NCBI RefSeq assembly: GCF_004217215.1
Contig: NZ_SHKP01000005.1
Location: forward strand, 253,501 to 317,500
Source: Rivibacter subsaxonicus
GTDB lineage: Bacteria; Pseudomonadota; Gammaproteobacteria; Burkholderiales; Burkholderiaceae_C
Length of the DNA: 64,000 nt
Direction: 5' to 3'
Position numbers and translations under genes: made by a program. Below the pieces are notes generated by a model. That model was not told the origin of the DNA and ran no database searches. It worked only from the letters and a program-made list of their open reading frames with translations. Every line of letters begins with the position of its first letter. Position 1 is the stretch's first letter. Positions 46,861 through 56,465 of this stretch are shown piece by piece.

Positions 46861-49800
46861 ATGAAGTCGCTATCGCAGAGTGCATGGCCCGACGTCGTCG
46901 TGTGCGCCGCCATCGCGGGACTGCGCGTCCTTGCCGCAACGCTGATCGGGCTTGCTGCGCTGATCGGACCGGCGAGTGCGGCGCTGCCTCCAGCACCGGG
47001 CGGCCCGGTCCTCGTGATCACTTCGGCCAGTTCAGGCTTCGGGAGCTTCTACCCCGAAATCCTGCGCAACGAAGGTCTCAACCACTTCGCGGTGGCTGAC
47101 ATCGGTGCCGTCAACGCATCGACGCTGTCCGGGTACGACCTCGTCATCCTCGCCAAGATGCCGGTCTCGGCCGCCCAGGCCGATCTGCTTGCGACATGGG
47201 TCAGCGGTGGCGGCAACCTGATCGCCATGCAGCCGGACGCGACGCTGTCTGCGCTGCTCGGCATCACGCCCAATGGCAGCACACTGTCGAACGCGTACCT
47301 GCGCGTCGACACGTCAAAGCTGCCGGGCAATGGCATCGTCGGCCAGACCATTCAATTCCATGGCAGCGCCGATCGCTATAGCCTGAGCGGCGCAGCAAGC
47401 CTTGCAACGCTCTACAGCAACGACTCGGCCGCGACGTCGAATCCGGCGATCACGCTACGTGCGGTAGGTGCCGGCCAGGCCGCAGCCTTTACCTACGACC
47501 TCGCAACCTCGATCGTCTACACGCGCCAGGGCAACCCGGCCTGGGCCGCTCAAGAGCGCGACGGCTATGCCCCGATTCGCTCGAGCGACAAGTTCTACGG
47601 CGCCGCCAGTGGCGACCCGCAACCGGACTGGATCGACCTCGGCAAGGTCGCCATTCCGCAGGCCGACGAGCAGCAACGCCTGCTGGCCAACCTGGTCATC
47701 CAGATGAACGTGGCGCGCAAGCCGCTGCCACGCTTCTGGTACTTCCCGAACGGCAAGAAGGCCGTCGTGATCATGACCGGAGACGATCACGGCAACGGCG
47801 GCACCGCGGGCCGCTTCGACCAGTTCAAGGCGCGCAGCGCCAGCGGCTGCTCGGTCACCGACTGGGAGTGCATTCGCGGCACCTCGTACATCTACACCTC
47901 GACACCGATGTCGGACGCGCAAGCGGCGACGTACGCCGCTGACGGCTTCGAGGTCGGCATCCACATAAGTACGGGCTGCGCCGACTACACGCCGAGTTCG
48001 CTGCAGGACAACTACAGCCAGCAGATACTGGAGTGGCAGGCCAAGTACGGCAGCATCCCCGCGCCGGCGACCCAGCGCCACCACTGCATCGTCTGGAGCG
48101 ACTGGAGCACCGGTGCCACGGTGCAATTGAGCCACGGCATCCGGCTGGATACCTCGTACTACTACTGGCCCCCGGGCTGGGTCAGCAACACGCCAGGGCT
48201 GTTCACCGGCTCGGCGATGCCGATGCGCTTCAGCGCGCTCGATGGCTCGCTGATCGATGTCTACAACGCGGCGACGCAAATGACCGACGAGTCCGGGCAG
48301 GCCTACCCGTACACCGTCGACACGCTGCTGGACCGGGCGCTCGGCGCCGAGGGCTACTACGGCGCCTTCGTCGTCAACGCCCACACCGATGCGGTCAGCT
48401 CGGATGTCGCCGACGCGGTGGTCGCCTCGGCACAGGCGCGATCGGTGTCGGTGATCTCGAGCCGGCAAATGCTCGACTGGCTGGATGCGCGCAACAGTTC
48501 TTCCTTCGGCGCTCTTGCGTGGAACGGCAGCGCACTGAGCTTCAGCTTGACGCGTGCCCCGGGTGCGAACGGGCTGCAAGGCATGCTGCCCAACCGATCG
48601 AGCAATGGCGTGCTCGGATCGCTCAGCCGAGGCGGCAACACGGTTTCGTTCACCGTGAGCACGATCAAGGGCATCGAGTACGCGATCTTTGCTGCCGACA
48701 CCGGCACCTATCTGGCGACCTACGCTGCGGACTCGGCGGCGCCGGCAGTGACCGCATCGACGCCCGGCGGCGGTGCGACAGATGTCGACCTGAACACGAC
48801 GCCGAGCGCGACGTTCAGCGAGGCCATGAATCCGGCGAGCCTCAACGCCTCGACCTTCGAGTTGCGCGTGGCCGGGGGCTCACTGGTCACGGCCGCAGTG
48901 AGCTACGACGCCGCAACACGGCGCGCGACGCTGGTTCCAGGCACCGCCTTGACCGCATCGACCGCCTACACGGTTACCGTCAAGGGCGGCTCCGGTGGTG
49001 TCAAGGACTTGGCCGGCAACGCGCTGGTCGCCGACTTCAACTGGTCGTTCACAACGGGCACCGGCGGCGGCTCCTCGAACTGCCCATGCAGCGCCTGGAC
49101 TCCTGCCTCGGCGCCGGTGATCTCGTCGGTCGACGATTCAGGATCGGTCGAGCTGGGCGTGAAGTTCCGCGCCAACGTCAACGGCTTCATCACCGGCATC
49201 CGCTTCTACAAGGGCAGCGGCAACACCGGCACCCACGTTGGATCGCTGTGGACCACCGGTGGCACGAGGCTGGCGACCGCGACCTTCACCGGCGAGACGG
49301 CCAGCGGCTGGCAGCAGGTGAACTTCGCCACGCCGGTGGCGATCGTCGCCAACACCGTCTACGTCGCCTCCTACTTCGCGCCCAACGGCCACTACGCCGG
49401 TGACAACGGCTTCTTTGCCGCCGCCGGCGTCGACAACGGCCCGATCCGCTTGCTGAGCAACAGCGAGAGCGGCGGCAACGGCGTCTATGCCTACAGCTCG
49501 AGCAGCAGCTTCCCGAACTCGACCTACGCCTCGAGCAACTACTGGGTCGACGTGGTGTTCACCACCTCGACCGGCCCGGACACGACGCCACCGACGGTGA
49601 GCTCGACAACGCCGGCGGCCGGCGCCAGCGGCGTGGCCACGGCCACCGCGGTCAGCGCGAGCTTCAGCGAGCCGATCGATCCGGCAACGCTTGGCGCCTC
49701 GAGCTTCGAGCTGCGCGGGCCGGGCAACGTACTGGTGGCAACCACCCTGAGCTATGACGCCGCGGCCAGTCGTGCGACGCTCTCGCCGTCGGCCGCGCTG

Positions 49801-52800
49801 AGTGCAGCGACCCTCTACACCGCCACCGTCAAGGGTGGCGCCAACGGTGTCAAGGACTTCGCCGGCAACGCGATCGCCAGCGACGTCGTCTGGTCGTTCA
49901 CGACCGCCGCCGACGTTGGCTCGGGCTGCCCATGCAGCGCCTGGCCGCCCTCGGCAACGCCGGCCAACCCCACCGATCCGGATACCGGGTCGGTCGAACT
50001 GGGCGTGAAGTTCCGCGCCAACGTCAACGGCTTCATCACCGGCATCCGCTTCTACAAGGGCAGCGGCAACACCGGCACCCACGTTGGATCGCTGTGGACC
50101 ACCGGTGGCACGAGGCTGGCGACCGCGACCTTCACCGGCGAGACGGCCAGCGGCTGGCAGCAGGTGAACTTCGCCACGCCGGTGGCGATCGTCGCCAACA
50201 CCGTCTACGTCGCCTCCTACTTCGCGCCCAACGGCCACTACGCCGGTGACAACGGCTTCTTTGCCGCCGCCGGCGTCGACAACGGCCCGATCCGCTTGCT
50301 GAGCAACAGCGAGAGCGGCGGCAACGGCGTCTATGCCTACAGCTCGAGCAGCAGCTTCCCGAACTCGACCTACGCCTCGAGCAACTACTGGGTCGACGTG
50401 GTGTTCACCACCTCGACCGGCCCGGACACGACGCCACCGACGGTGAGCTCGACAACGCCGGCGGCCGGCGCCAGCGGCGTGGCCACGGCCACCGCGGTCA
50501 GCGCGAGCTTCAGCGAGCCGATCGATCCGGCAACGCTTGGCGCCTCGAGCTTCGAGCTGCGCGGGCCGGGCAACGTACTGGTGGCAACCACCCTGAGCTA
50601 TGACGCCGCGGCCAGTCGTGCGACGCTCTCGCCGTCGGCCGCGCTGAGTGCAGCGACCCTCTACACCGCCACCGTCAAGGGTGGCGCCAACGGTGTCAAG
50701 GACTTCGCCGGCAACGCGATCGCCAGCGACGTCGTCTGGTCGTTCACGACCGGCACGCCAACCGGCGCCTGTGCGGCACCGGCAAACGCGATCGTCGCCG
50801 AGAACTGCCTGGCCGGTGCGCCGGCCAGCGAGTGGGACGTATCCGGGGCCGGCGATGCCAGCATCCAGGGCTTCGCGACCCAGATCAGCGTCAACCGCGG
50901 CGAGACGGTGAACTTCAAGGTCGACACCTCTGCGGCCAGCTACCGCTTCGACATTTACCGCATGGGCTACTACGGCGGCCAGGGAGCACGCAAGGTCGCG
51001 ACCGTGCTACCGAGCGCGACGCTGCCGCAGGCGCAGCCGAGCTGCCTGTACGAGACCGCCACCGGCCTGCTCGACTGTGGCAACTGGGGCGCTTCCGGCT
51101 CCTGGAACGTTCCCGCCAACGCCGTCTCGGGCATCTACTTCGCCAAGCTCGTTCGCAACGACACCGGTGGTGCGAGCCACGTGTTCTTTGTCGTGCGTGA
51201 CGATGCCAGCACCTCCGACCTGCTGTTCCAGACCTCGGACACGACCTGGCAGGCCTACAACGAGTACGGCGGCAACAGTCTCTATGTCGGCGCGCCGGCC
51301 GGCCGCGCCTACAAGGTCAGCTACAACCGCCCCTTCACGACCCGAGCGGTCGCCGGCGGCCAGGACTGGGTCTTCAATGCCGAGTACCCGATGGTGCGCT
51401 GGCTGGAATCGAACGGCTACGACCTGAGCTACACCAGCGGCGTCGACAGCGACCGCTACGGCAGCCTGCTACTCAACCACAAGGTGTTCCTGTCGGTCGG
51501 CCACGACGAGTACTGGTCCGGTGCCCAGCGAGCCAACGTGGAAGCCGCGCGCAACGCCGGCGTCAACCTCGCCTTCTTCAGCGGCAACGAGGCGTTCTGG
51601 AAGACACGCTGGGAGCCGAGCATCGACGGCTCCGGAGCGGCCCATCGCACGCTGGTCTCCTACAAGGAGACTCATGCCAACGCGAAGATCGATCCGGATA
51701 GCGCGTGGACCGGCACCTGGCGCGACCCGCGCTTCAGCCCGCCGGCCGACGGTGGACGGCCCGAGAACGCGCTGACGGGCACGATCTTCCTCGTCAACAG
51801 TGGCACCACATCCATCAAGGTTCCACAGGCCGACGGCAGGATGCGTCTGTGGCGCAACACCAGCGTCGCAACGCTGGCCAGTGGCGCGACTGCGACGATG
51901 CCGGATGGAACGCTCGGCTACGAGTGGGATACCGACGCCGACAACGGCTTCCGCCCACCCGGCCTGATTCGCCTGTCGACCACCAGTCTCAGCGGGGCTG
52001 ACGTATTGCTCGACTACGGATCGACCTACGGCTCTGGCACGGCAACCCACGCCCTGACCCTCTACAAGCACAGCAGCGGCGCGCTGGTCTTCGGCGCCGG
52101 AACCATCCAATGGGCCTGGGGCCTCGACAGCTCGCATGACCGCGGCAGCAACCCGGCGGATGCGCGGATGCAGCAGGCCACCGTCAACCTGCTGGCCGAC
52201 ATGCGCGCCCAGCCGGCAACCTTGCAGGCGGGCCTCGTACCCGCCGCTGCGTCGACCGACTCGACGCCACCGTCATCTGCGATCACCTCGCCCGTCGCGG
52301 GTGCCGTGCTGCCGGTCAACACGGCAGTGACGATCTCCGGTACCGCAAGCGACACCGGTGGCGGCGTGGTCGGTGGCGTCGAGGTTTCCGTGGACGGTGG
52401 CCTCACCTGGCGCCGCGCCAACGGCCGCGCGACATGGACCTACAGCTGGACACCAACGGCCGCCGGACCCGTCACGATCCGCAGCCGTGCCGCCGACGAC
52501 AGTGCCAACGTGCAATCGCCAGGGGCAGGAACAGCGATCACGATCGGCTCAGATGTCACAGCGCCGACCATCACCGCACGCACTCCCGCCAGCAGTGCCA
52601 CCGGCGTCAGCCGGTCGACCACGGTGACCGCGACCTTCAGCGAGGCGATGACCGCGTCGACGATCGACACCACCAGCTTCGAGTTGCGAGACGCGTCGAA
52701 CGCCCTCGTCCCCGCCACGGTCGCGTACAACAGCACCAATCGTCGGGCCACGCTGACACCGAGCAGCACCCTACTCTACGCTCAGACCTACACCGCCACC

Positions 52801-53229
52801 GTCAAGGGCGGATCGACCGATCCGCGCGTCAAGGACACGGCTGGCAACGCACTGGCTGCGAGTTCGAGCTGGTCGTTCACGACCATCCCGGACATCACTG
52901 CGCCGACCGTCTCCTCGATCTCGCCAGCGAGCGGGGCAACCGGGGTCGCGGTCACGGCTGCTCCTTACGCGAACTTCAGCGAGGCGATGGACGTGGCGAC
53001 GATCAACGCCAGCACTGTCGAACTGCGCGGACCCGGTGGCACGCCGGTGGCCGCCACCGTGACCTATACGACATCGAATCGTCGGGCAACCTTGAGACCG
53101 ACCGTCAGCCTGGCGCGCTTGACGACATACACGATGGTCGTACGCGGAGGCGGCACCGATCCGAGAGTCAAGGATCTCGCCGGCAACGCGCTTGCGGTCG
53201 ATCGGGTCTGGTCCTTCACGACCCGTTAA
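46861..53229 (+). CDS. 2122-aa secreted mosaic protein (ThuA-like, deacetylase-like, DUF4082, Ig-like, DMFase-beta-like domains)
   Basis: A very long exported protein. Signal peptide to about residue 40 (GPASA). Residues about 48-290 resemble a ThuA/glutamine-amidotransferase-like fold (GGPVLVITSASSGF). About 298-540 look like a polysaccharide deacetylase barrel (VVIMTGDDHGNGG, GFEVGIHISTGC). Then alternate Big_5 Ig-like domains (about 624-734, 905-1015, 1188-1298) with two DUF4082 domains (741-904 and 1023-1187). About 1304-1793 match the N,N-dimethylformamidase beta-subunit-like domain (FDIYRMGYYGGQGARKV, FLSVGHDEYWSG). Another Ig-like and two more Big_5 domains close it, with no anchor. 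It probably acts on or binds surface polysaccharide; activity unproven. Confidence 0.9.
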   Translation: MKSLSQSAWPDVVVCAAIAGLRVLAATLIGLAALIGPASAALPPAPGGPVLVITSASSGFGSFYPEILRNEGLNHFAVADIGAVNASTLSGYDLVILAKMPVSAAQADLLATWVSGGGNLIAMQPDATLSALLGITPNGSTLSNAYLRVDTSKLPGNGIVGQTIQFHGSADRYSLSGAASLATLYSNDSAATSNPAITLRAVGAGQAAAFTYDLATSIVYTRQGNPAWAAQERDGYAPIRSSDKFYGAASGDPQPDWIDLGKVAIPQADEQQRLLANLVIQMNVARKPLPRFWYFPNGKKAVVIMTGDDHGNGGTAGRFDQFKARSASGCSVTDWECIRGTSYIYTSTPMSDAQAATYAADGFEVGIHISTGCADYTPSSLQDNYSQQILEWQAKYGSIPAPATQRHHCIVWSDWSTGATVQLSHGIRLDTSYYYWPPGWVSNTPGLFTGSAMPMRFSALDGSLIDVYNAATQMTDESGQAYPYTVDTLLDRALGAEGYYGAFVVNAHTDAVSSDVADAVVASAQARSVSVISSRQMLDWLDARNSSSFGALAWNGSALSFSLTRAPGANGLQGMLPNRSSNGVLGSLSRGGNTVSFTVSTIKGIEYAIFAADTGTYLATYAADSAAPAVTASTPGGGATDVDLNTTPSATFSEAMNPASLNASTFELRVAGGSLVTAAVSYDAATRRATLVPGTALTASTAYTVTVKGGSGGVKDLAGNALVADFNWSFTTGTGGGSSNCPCSAWTPASAPVISSVDDSGSVELGVKFRANVNGFITGIRFYKGSGNTGTHVGSLWTTGGTRLATATFTGETASGWQQVNFATPVAIVANTVYVASYFAPNGHYAGDNGFFAAAGVDNGPIRLLSNSESGGNGVYAYSSSSSFPNSTYASSNYWVDVVFTTSTGPDTTPPTVSSTTPAAGASGVATATAVSASFSEPIDPATLGASSFELRGPGNVLVATTLSYDAAASRATLSPSAALSAATLYTATVKGGANGVKDFAGNAIASDVVWSFTTAADVGSGCPCSAWPPSATPANPTDPDTGSVELGVKFRANVNGFITGIRFYKGSGNTGTHVGSLWTTGGTRLATATFTGETASGWQQVNFATPVAIVANTVYVASYFAPNGHYAGDNGFFAAAGVDNGPIRLLSNSESGGNGVYAYSSSSSFPNSTYASSNYWVDVVFTTSTGPDTTPPTVSSTTPAAGASGVATATAVSASFSEPIDPATLGASSFELRGPGNVLVATTLSYDAAASRATLSPSAALSAATLYTATVKGGANGVKDFAGNAIASDVVWSFTTGTPTGACAAPANAIVAENCLAGAPASEWDVSGAGDASIQGFATQISVNRGETVNFKVDTSAASYRFDIYRMGYYGGQGARKVATVLPSATLPQAQPSCLYETATGLLDCGNWGASGSWNVPANAVSGIYFAKLVRNDTGGASHVFFVVRDDASTSDLLFQTSDTTWQAYNEYGGNSLYVGAPAGRAYKVSYNRPFTTRAVAGGQDWVFNAEYPMVRWLESNGYDLSYTSGVDSDRYGSLLLNHKVFLSVGHDEYWSGAQRANVEAARNAGVNLAFFSGNEAFWKTRWEPSIDGSGAAHRTLVSYKETHANAKIDPDSAWTGTWRDPRFSPPADGGRPENALTGTIFLVNSGTTSIKVPQADGRMRLWRNTSVATLASGATATMPDGTLGYEWDTDADNGFRPPGLIRLSTTSLSGADVLLDYGSTYGSGTATHALTLYKHSSGALVFGAGTIQWAWGLDSSHDRGSNPADARMQQATVNLLADMRAQPATLQAGLVPAAASTDSTPPSSAITSPVAGAVLPVNTAVTISGTASDTGGGVVGGVEVSVDGGLTWRRANGRATWTYSWTPTAAGPVTIRSRAADDSANVQSPGAGTAITIGSDVTAPTITARTPASSATGVSRSTTVTATFSEAMTASTIDTTSFELRDASNALVPATVAYNSTNRRATLTPSSTLLYAQTYTATVKGGSTDPRVKDTAGNALAASSSWSFTTIPDITAPTVSSISPASGATGVAVTAAPYANFSEAMDVATINASTVELRGPGGTPVAATVTYTTSNRRATLRPTVSLARLTTYTMVVRGGGTDPRVKDLAGNALAVDRVWSFTTR
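49144..49906 (+). repeat. Intragenic direct repeat, copy 1 (763 bp)
   Basis: Encodes DUF4082 domain 1 (most of it) and the following Big_5 domain of the 2122-aa protein. It is identical to the second copy (49990-50752, offset 846 bases) apart from one synonymous GAG/GAA change near the start, as far as I can compare by eye. Confidence 0.92.
49990..50752 (+). repeat. Intragenic direct repeat, copy 2 (763 bp)
   Basis: Second copy of the DUF4082-Big_5 module, offset by exactly 846 bases (282 codons), so the frame is kept. The near-absence of even synonymous differences implies very recent duplication or ongoing gene conversion. Confidence 0.92.
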
Positions 53230-53327
53230 GAAGCGCCCGCCGAACCTGACCTGAGATGCCGATCCGCGCCCCAAGGGGGCGCGTTCCATTGCGAATGACC
53301 CGGAGCCCAAGGCTGCAACGAGCGTCC

Positions 53328-55514
53328 ATGTACGAAGCCCAGTTCGCCCTCAGCGGCGCCCCATTCAGGATCAGCCCCGATCCCGCGTTCTACTTCGACG
53401 GTCGCGCACATCGCAAGGCCCTTGAGGTCTTGCGTCAAGCGCTCGCCGCCGACTCCGGGTTCGCAGTGCTCGGCGGCGAAGTCGGCGCCGGCAAGACGAC
53501 GATCGTGCGCAAGTTGCTTCAGGAGCGCTCGCCCGAACTCGGTCCGATCGTGCAACTCTGCAGTACGCAACTGAGTGCAGACGAGTTGCTGTGTAGCGCG
53601 GGAATCGGCCTCGGCGTGATCGAGGCCAAGGCAGGTGCCGACGCCGCCCGTCGCGGCCTCGAAGAGCTGTTCGAGGCCCTGGCAGCGCAGGGCCGCCGAG
53701 CGCTGCTGGTCGTCGACGAAGCACAGCATCTGCGGCCCGATGCGCTCGCCGCGCTGCGGGCGCTGGCCGGTCGCCGCCCCCAGGCGCCCAGTGCCTTCCA
53801 AGCCCTGCTCGTCGGTCAGGGCTCCCTGCACCATCTGCTGGCGGCAGGATTGCCCGGCGCCTCTCCGTCGAAGCTCGGGGTGATGCATCAACTCGGGCCG
53901 CTGCAGCAAGACGAGACGACTGCCTACATCCGCCATCGGCTGAGTTGCGTCGGTTGGTCTGGTCAACCGGGTCTTGCCGCCGACGCGGCCGACGAAGTCT
54001 TTCGCAGTTCGGGCGGCGTGCCTCGACGGATCAACGTGTTGTTCAGTCGTTTGCTGCTGGCCTGTGCACTCGAGTCGAGGTCGTCGATCGACGCAGCGCT
54101 CGTCAGCCGCGTGGCCGCCGAGTTGCAAGCCGAGCTGACGGGGCTCGACATGGTGAGTGCGCCCCAGGCGCCGCGCCCGAGGAAGCGTACTCGTGCGCTC
54201 GCGGCGGAGGCCTTGCCGCTGGTTCGGTACACACGGGCCAGGACGAGCAGCCCTCCCGCGTGGCCGCAGACTGCACCAAAGGCGACGGCCGGGCCGCTGT
54301 GGTGCGCCGTGGCGTCGGCGGATGACTATGTGCTCGCCGCCCCGCTGCTCCGTGCCCTGCGAGGGCGCGCCGGCCTGCCCCCGGCGCGTCTGCTTCACCT
54401 GGGCGCCAAGGCTGCAATGACGCTGCACGCCGGCCTGTTTGCCGACGTCGATCGCGTCGAGAAGCACATCGATCTAGGCGCCGAGGCGGCGCCTGGCGAC
54501 GACGCCGCACTCGACATCGCCGAGCTTGCTCGTCGATTCGCGGCGGCAGCGGAGCGCCACGAACCCAGCGGGCTGATCGTCTTCGGCGGCCACGAGCCTG
54601 GCGTCGTCGCATGCGTCGAGTCCGCGCGTCAGCTCGGGGTGCCCGTCATCGGCATCGGCACCGTTGGCTTCGACAGCGGTGCGAGTGCCGGCGGCGTCCA
54701 CGCCGAATCCGCACCCGGACCAGGCGAGTTCGCCGACCTGCACTTCGCACCAGACTCCGCGGCAACCGTGGAACTGCGACTGCGCGGTGTGGCGCCGTCT
54801 CGCGTCGTCTGCGTCGGCAGCCTGCGGGTCGATGCGGTTCGACTTGCGCTGCAGGCAAATGGCGTGGACTGGGCCGAGTCGGCAGCCGGCGGTCGCCGGG
54901 GTGCGGCGTTCGGTGTCCAGCCGGGCTTCGGTCTGGTGGCAATGCACGACCTTGCGAGCTTGAACGACGCGCACGCGTTCATCGAACGGGTTGCGATCCT
55001 GCGCGAGATCAGCCGCGACATCGCCATGCTGTGGCCGATCGACCGTCGGCTCGCGCGCCGGCTGGTCGAGCTCGATCTGCAAAGAGCCATCGATAAGGAG
55101 CGCATCGTCTGCATGCCGATGCTCGGCTACCCGGCCTTCATCGAGTTGCTTCGGACCGCGCGCTGCGTGCTGACCGACTCGGTCGCCGTCGAGCAGGCGG
55201 CGCGAGTGCTTGGCACGGCCAGCGCGCGCCTTGCCGTACCCCCTTCCAGCGCACGCGGGCGCAGCCCGAGCAGTTCCAGCCTTTACCGAGCAACCCGCGA
55301 CATCTGGAACCTGCTGTTCAACGGTGGTTCGGCAGCAGACCTGCCGCCGTTGTGGGACGGCAAGTCTGCCGAGCGGATCGCAGCCGACCTCGCCCGACGG
55401 CCCCTCAGTGGACGTCATCTGCTGTTGCAGCCGACCGGGGCCAGCGGGCAAGGCTTGTCGGCTCAGGGTGTGCCCGTAGCCGTTGGCAACGAAGCAACGC
55501 ATGGGCACGCTTGA
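53328..55514 (+). CDS. Fusion of an ExeA/XrtA-type AAA ATPase with a degenerate WecB-like domain
   Basis: A 728-residue protein. Residues 1-275 are an ExeA-like ATPase resembling the XrtA-associated ATPase: FALSGAPFRISPDPAFYF, Walker A GGEVGAGKTT (49-58), Walker B ALLVVDEAQH (125-134), GGVPRRINVLFSRLL (229-243). It is a paralogue of the ATPase at 60618. After a basic linker (280-325), residues about 325-665 follow the UDP-GlcNAc 2-epimerase fold: AAPLLRALRGR, FADLHFAPDSAATVELRLRGV (split at 480), VCVGSLRVDAV, PMLGYPAFIELLRTARCVLTDS. The usual GTRPE, HGDT, VEAGLR and HRREN motifs are replaced, so the epimerase half is probably inactive. It heads the exopolysaccharide genes. The ATG at 53328 aligns with the paralogue's start. 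Confidence 0.85.
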   Translation: MYEAQFALSGAPFRISPDPAFYFDGRAHRKALEVLRQALAADSGFAVLGGEVGAGKTTIVRKLLQERSPELGPIVQLCSTQLSADELLCSAGIGLGVIEAKAGADAARRGLEELFEALAAQGRRALLVVDEAQHLRPDALAALRALAGRRPQAPSAFQALLVGQGSLHHLLAAGLPGASPSKLGVMHQLGPLQQDETTAYIRHRLSCVGWSGQPGLAADAADEVFRSSGGVPRRINVLFSRLLLACALESRSSIDAALVSRVAAELQAELTGLDMVSAPQAPRPRKRTRALAAEALPLVRYTRARTSSPPAWPQTAPKATAGPLWCAVASADDYVLAAPLLRALRGRAGLPPARLLHLGAKAAMTLHAGLFADVDRVEKHIDLGAEAAPGDDAALDIAELARRFAAAAERHEPSGLIVFGGHEPGVVACVESARQLGVPVIGIGTVGFDSGASAGGVHAESAPGPGEFADLHFAPDSAATVELRLRGVAPSRVVCVGSLRVDAVRLALQANGVDWAESAAGGRRGAAFGVQPGFGLVAMHDLASLNDAHAFIERVAILREISRDIAMLWPIDRRLARRLVELDLQRAIDKERIVCMPMLGYPAFIELLRTARCVLTDSVAVEQAARVLGTASARLAVPPSSARGRSPSSSSLYRATRDIWNLLFNGGSAADLPPLWDGKSAERIAADLARRPLSGRHLLLQPTGASGQGLSAQGVPVAVGNEATHGHA

Positions 55515-55712
55515 CCCCTGCCTGCAGGGGTCGGGAGCCCGCACCTCAAAGGTAGAGTGCTTCGAGGGTGAGCCGCCTTTGCCGCGGCAGTGCTCGATCA
55601 GAACGCCGTCGCTCCAGGCCAGGTTCAGGGTCGGTGCCCAAGTCAACAACATCGTTGTCGGGCTCCGTCGGACTTGCTCGGAGACGACGTGCCCGATGCA
55701 GCGGAGGCGCAC

Positions 55713-56369
55713 ATGACAGCACCATCGATTCAAGACCGGGTGGCGACGAACACCGTTGCGAGATGCATGCTGCGAAGCCTGTGCGCTCTCGCGATCGGAG
55801 TTGCACTCGTCGCCTGCGGAACGACCAGCACCTATCCGCCCGCGCCGAAGCTGGTTGACCAGCCGAACCCGCGCTACAAGATCGGGCCGTTGGACACGCT
55901 CAACATCGTTGTCTGGCGTCACCCCGAATTGTCGACGACGGTCACCGTGCGGCCCGACGGCTATGCATCGATGCCGCTGGTCGAAGACATCCAGGCGGCC
56001 GGGAGGTCGCCTGCCGAGCTGTCGCGTGACGTCGAGGCGCAACTGGCCAAGCTGATCCGTGAACCCGTGGTCAGCATCATCGTCGGTGGCTTCCAAGGTG
56101 TGTATTCGGATCAGATCAGGATCGTCGGCGAGGCCGCCAAGCCTCAGTCGGTGCCGTACCGGCAGAACATGACGATCCTCGACGTGCTGATCCAGGTCGG
56201 CGGTCTGACCGACTTCGCCGACGGCAACAAGGCGGTGCTTGTGCGCGGCTCCGAAGGGGGCAAGCAGTACACGATCCGACTCGCGGATCTGTTGCGACGA
56301 GGCGATATTTCCGCCAATGCCGCGGTACTTCCCGGCGATATCGTGATCATTCCGCAGGGCTGGTTCTGA
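55713..56369 (+). CDS. XrtA-type polysaccharide export lipoprotein (Wza/EpsE-like)
   Basis: A 218-residue outer-membrane export protein. The signal ends in the lipobox LVAC (Cys35). The export domain (YKIGPLDTLNIVVWRHPELS, split near residue 60, then VTVRPDGYASMPLVEDI) and the SLBB segment (QIRIVGEAAKPQSVPYRQ, VLIQVGGLTDFADGN) follow. It forms the outer-membrane channel for an exopolysaccharide, with the chain-length protein and tyrosine kinase encoded next. GGAGG precedes the ATG. It is the first gene of the canonical XrtA-like run. Confidence 0.93.
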   Translation: MTAPSIQDRVATNTVARCMLRSLCALAIGVALVACGTTSTYPPAPKLVDQPNPRYKIGPLDTLNIVVWRHPELSTTVTVRPDGYASMPLVEDIQAAGRSPAELSRDVEAQLAKLIREPVVSIIVGGFQGVYSDQIRIVGEAAKPQSVPYRQNMTILDVLIQVGGLTDFADGNKAVLVRGSEGGKQYTIRLADLLRRGDISANAAVLPGDIVIIPQGWF

Positions 56370-56465
56370 ACACGATCGTCGAGCGATGCCACGAGCGTCG
56401 AAGAGCGCCATGATTGGGCTGGTCGAGGCTGCGGTGATGGCCAAGGAAGCAGAGAGGGAGTTGAG

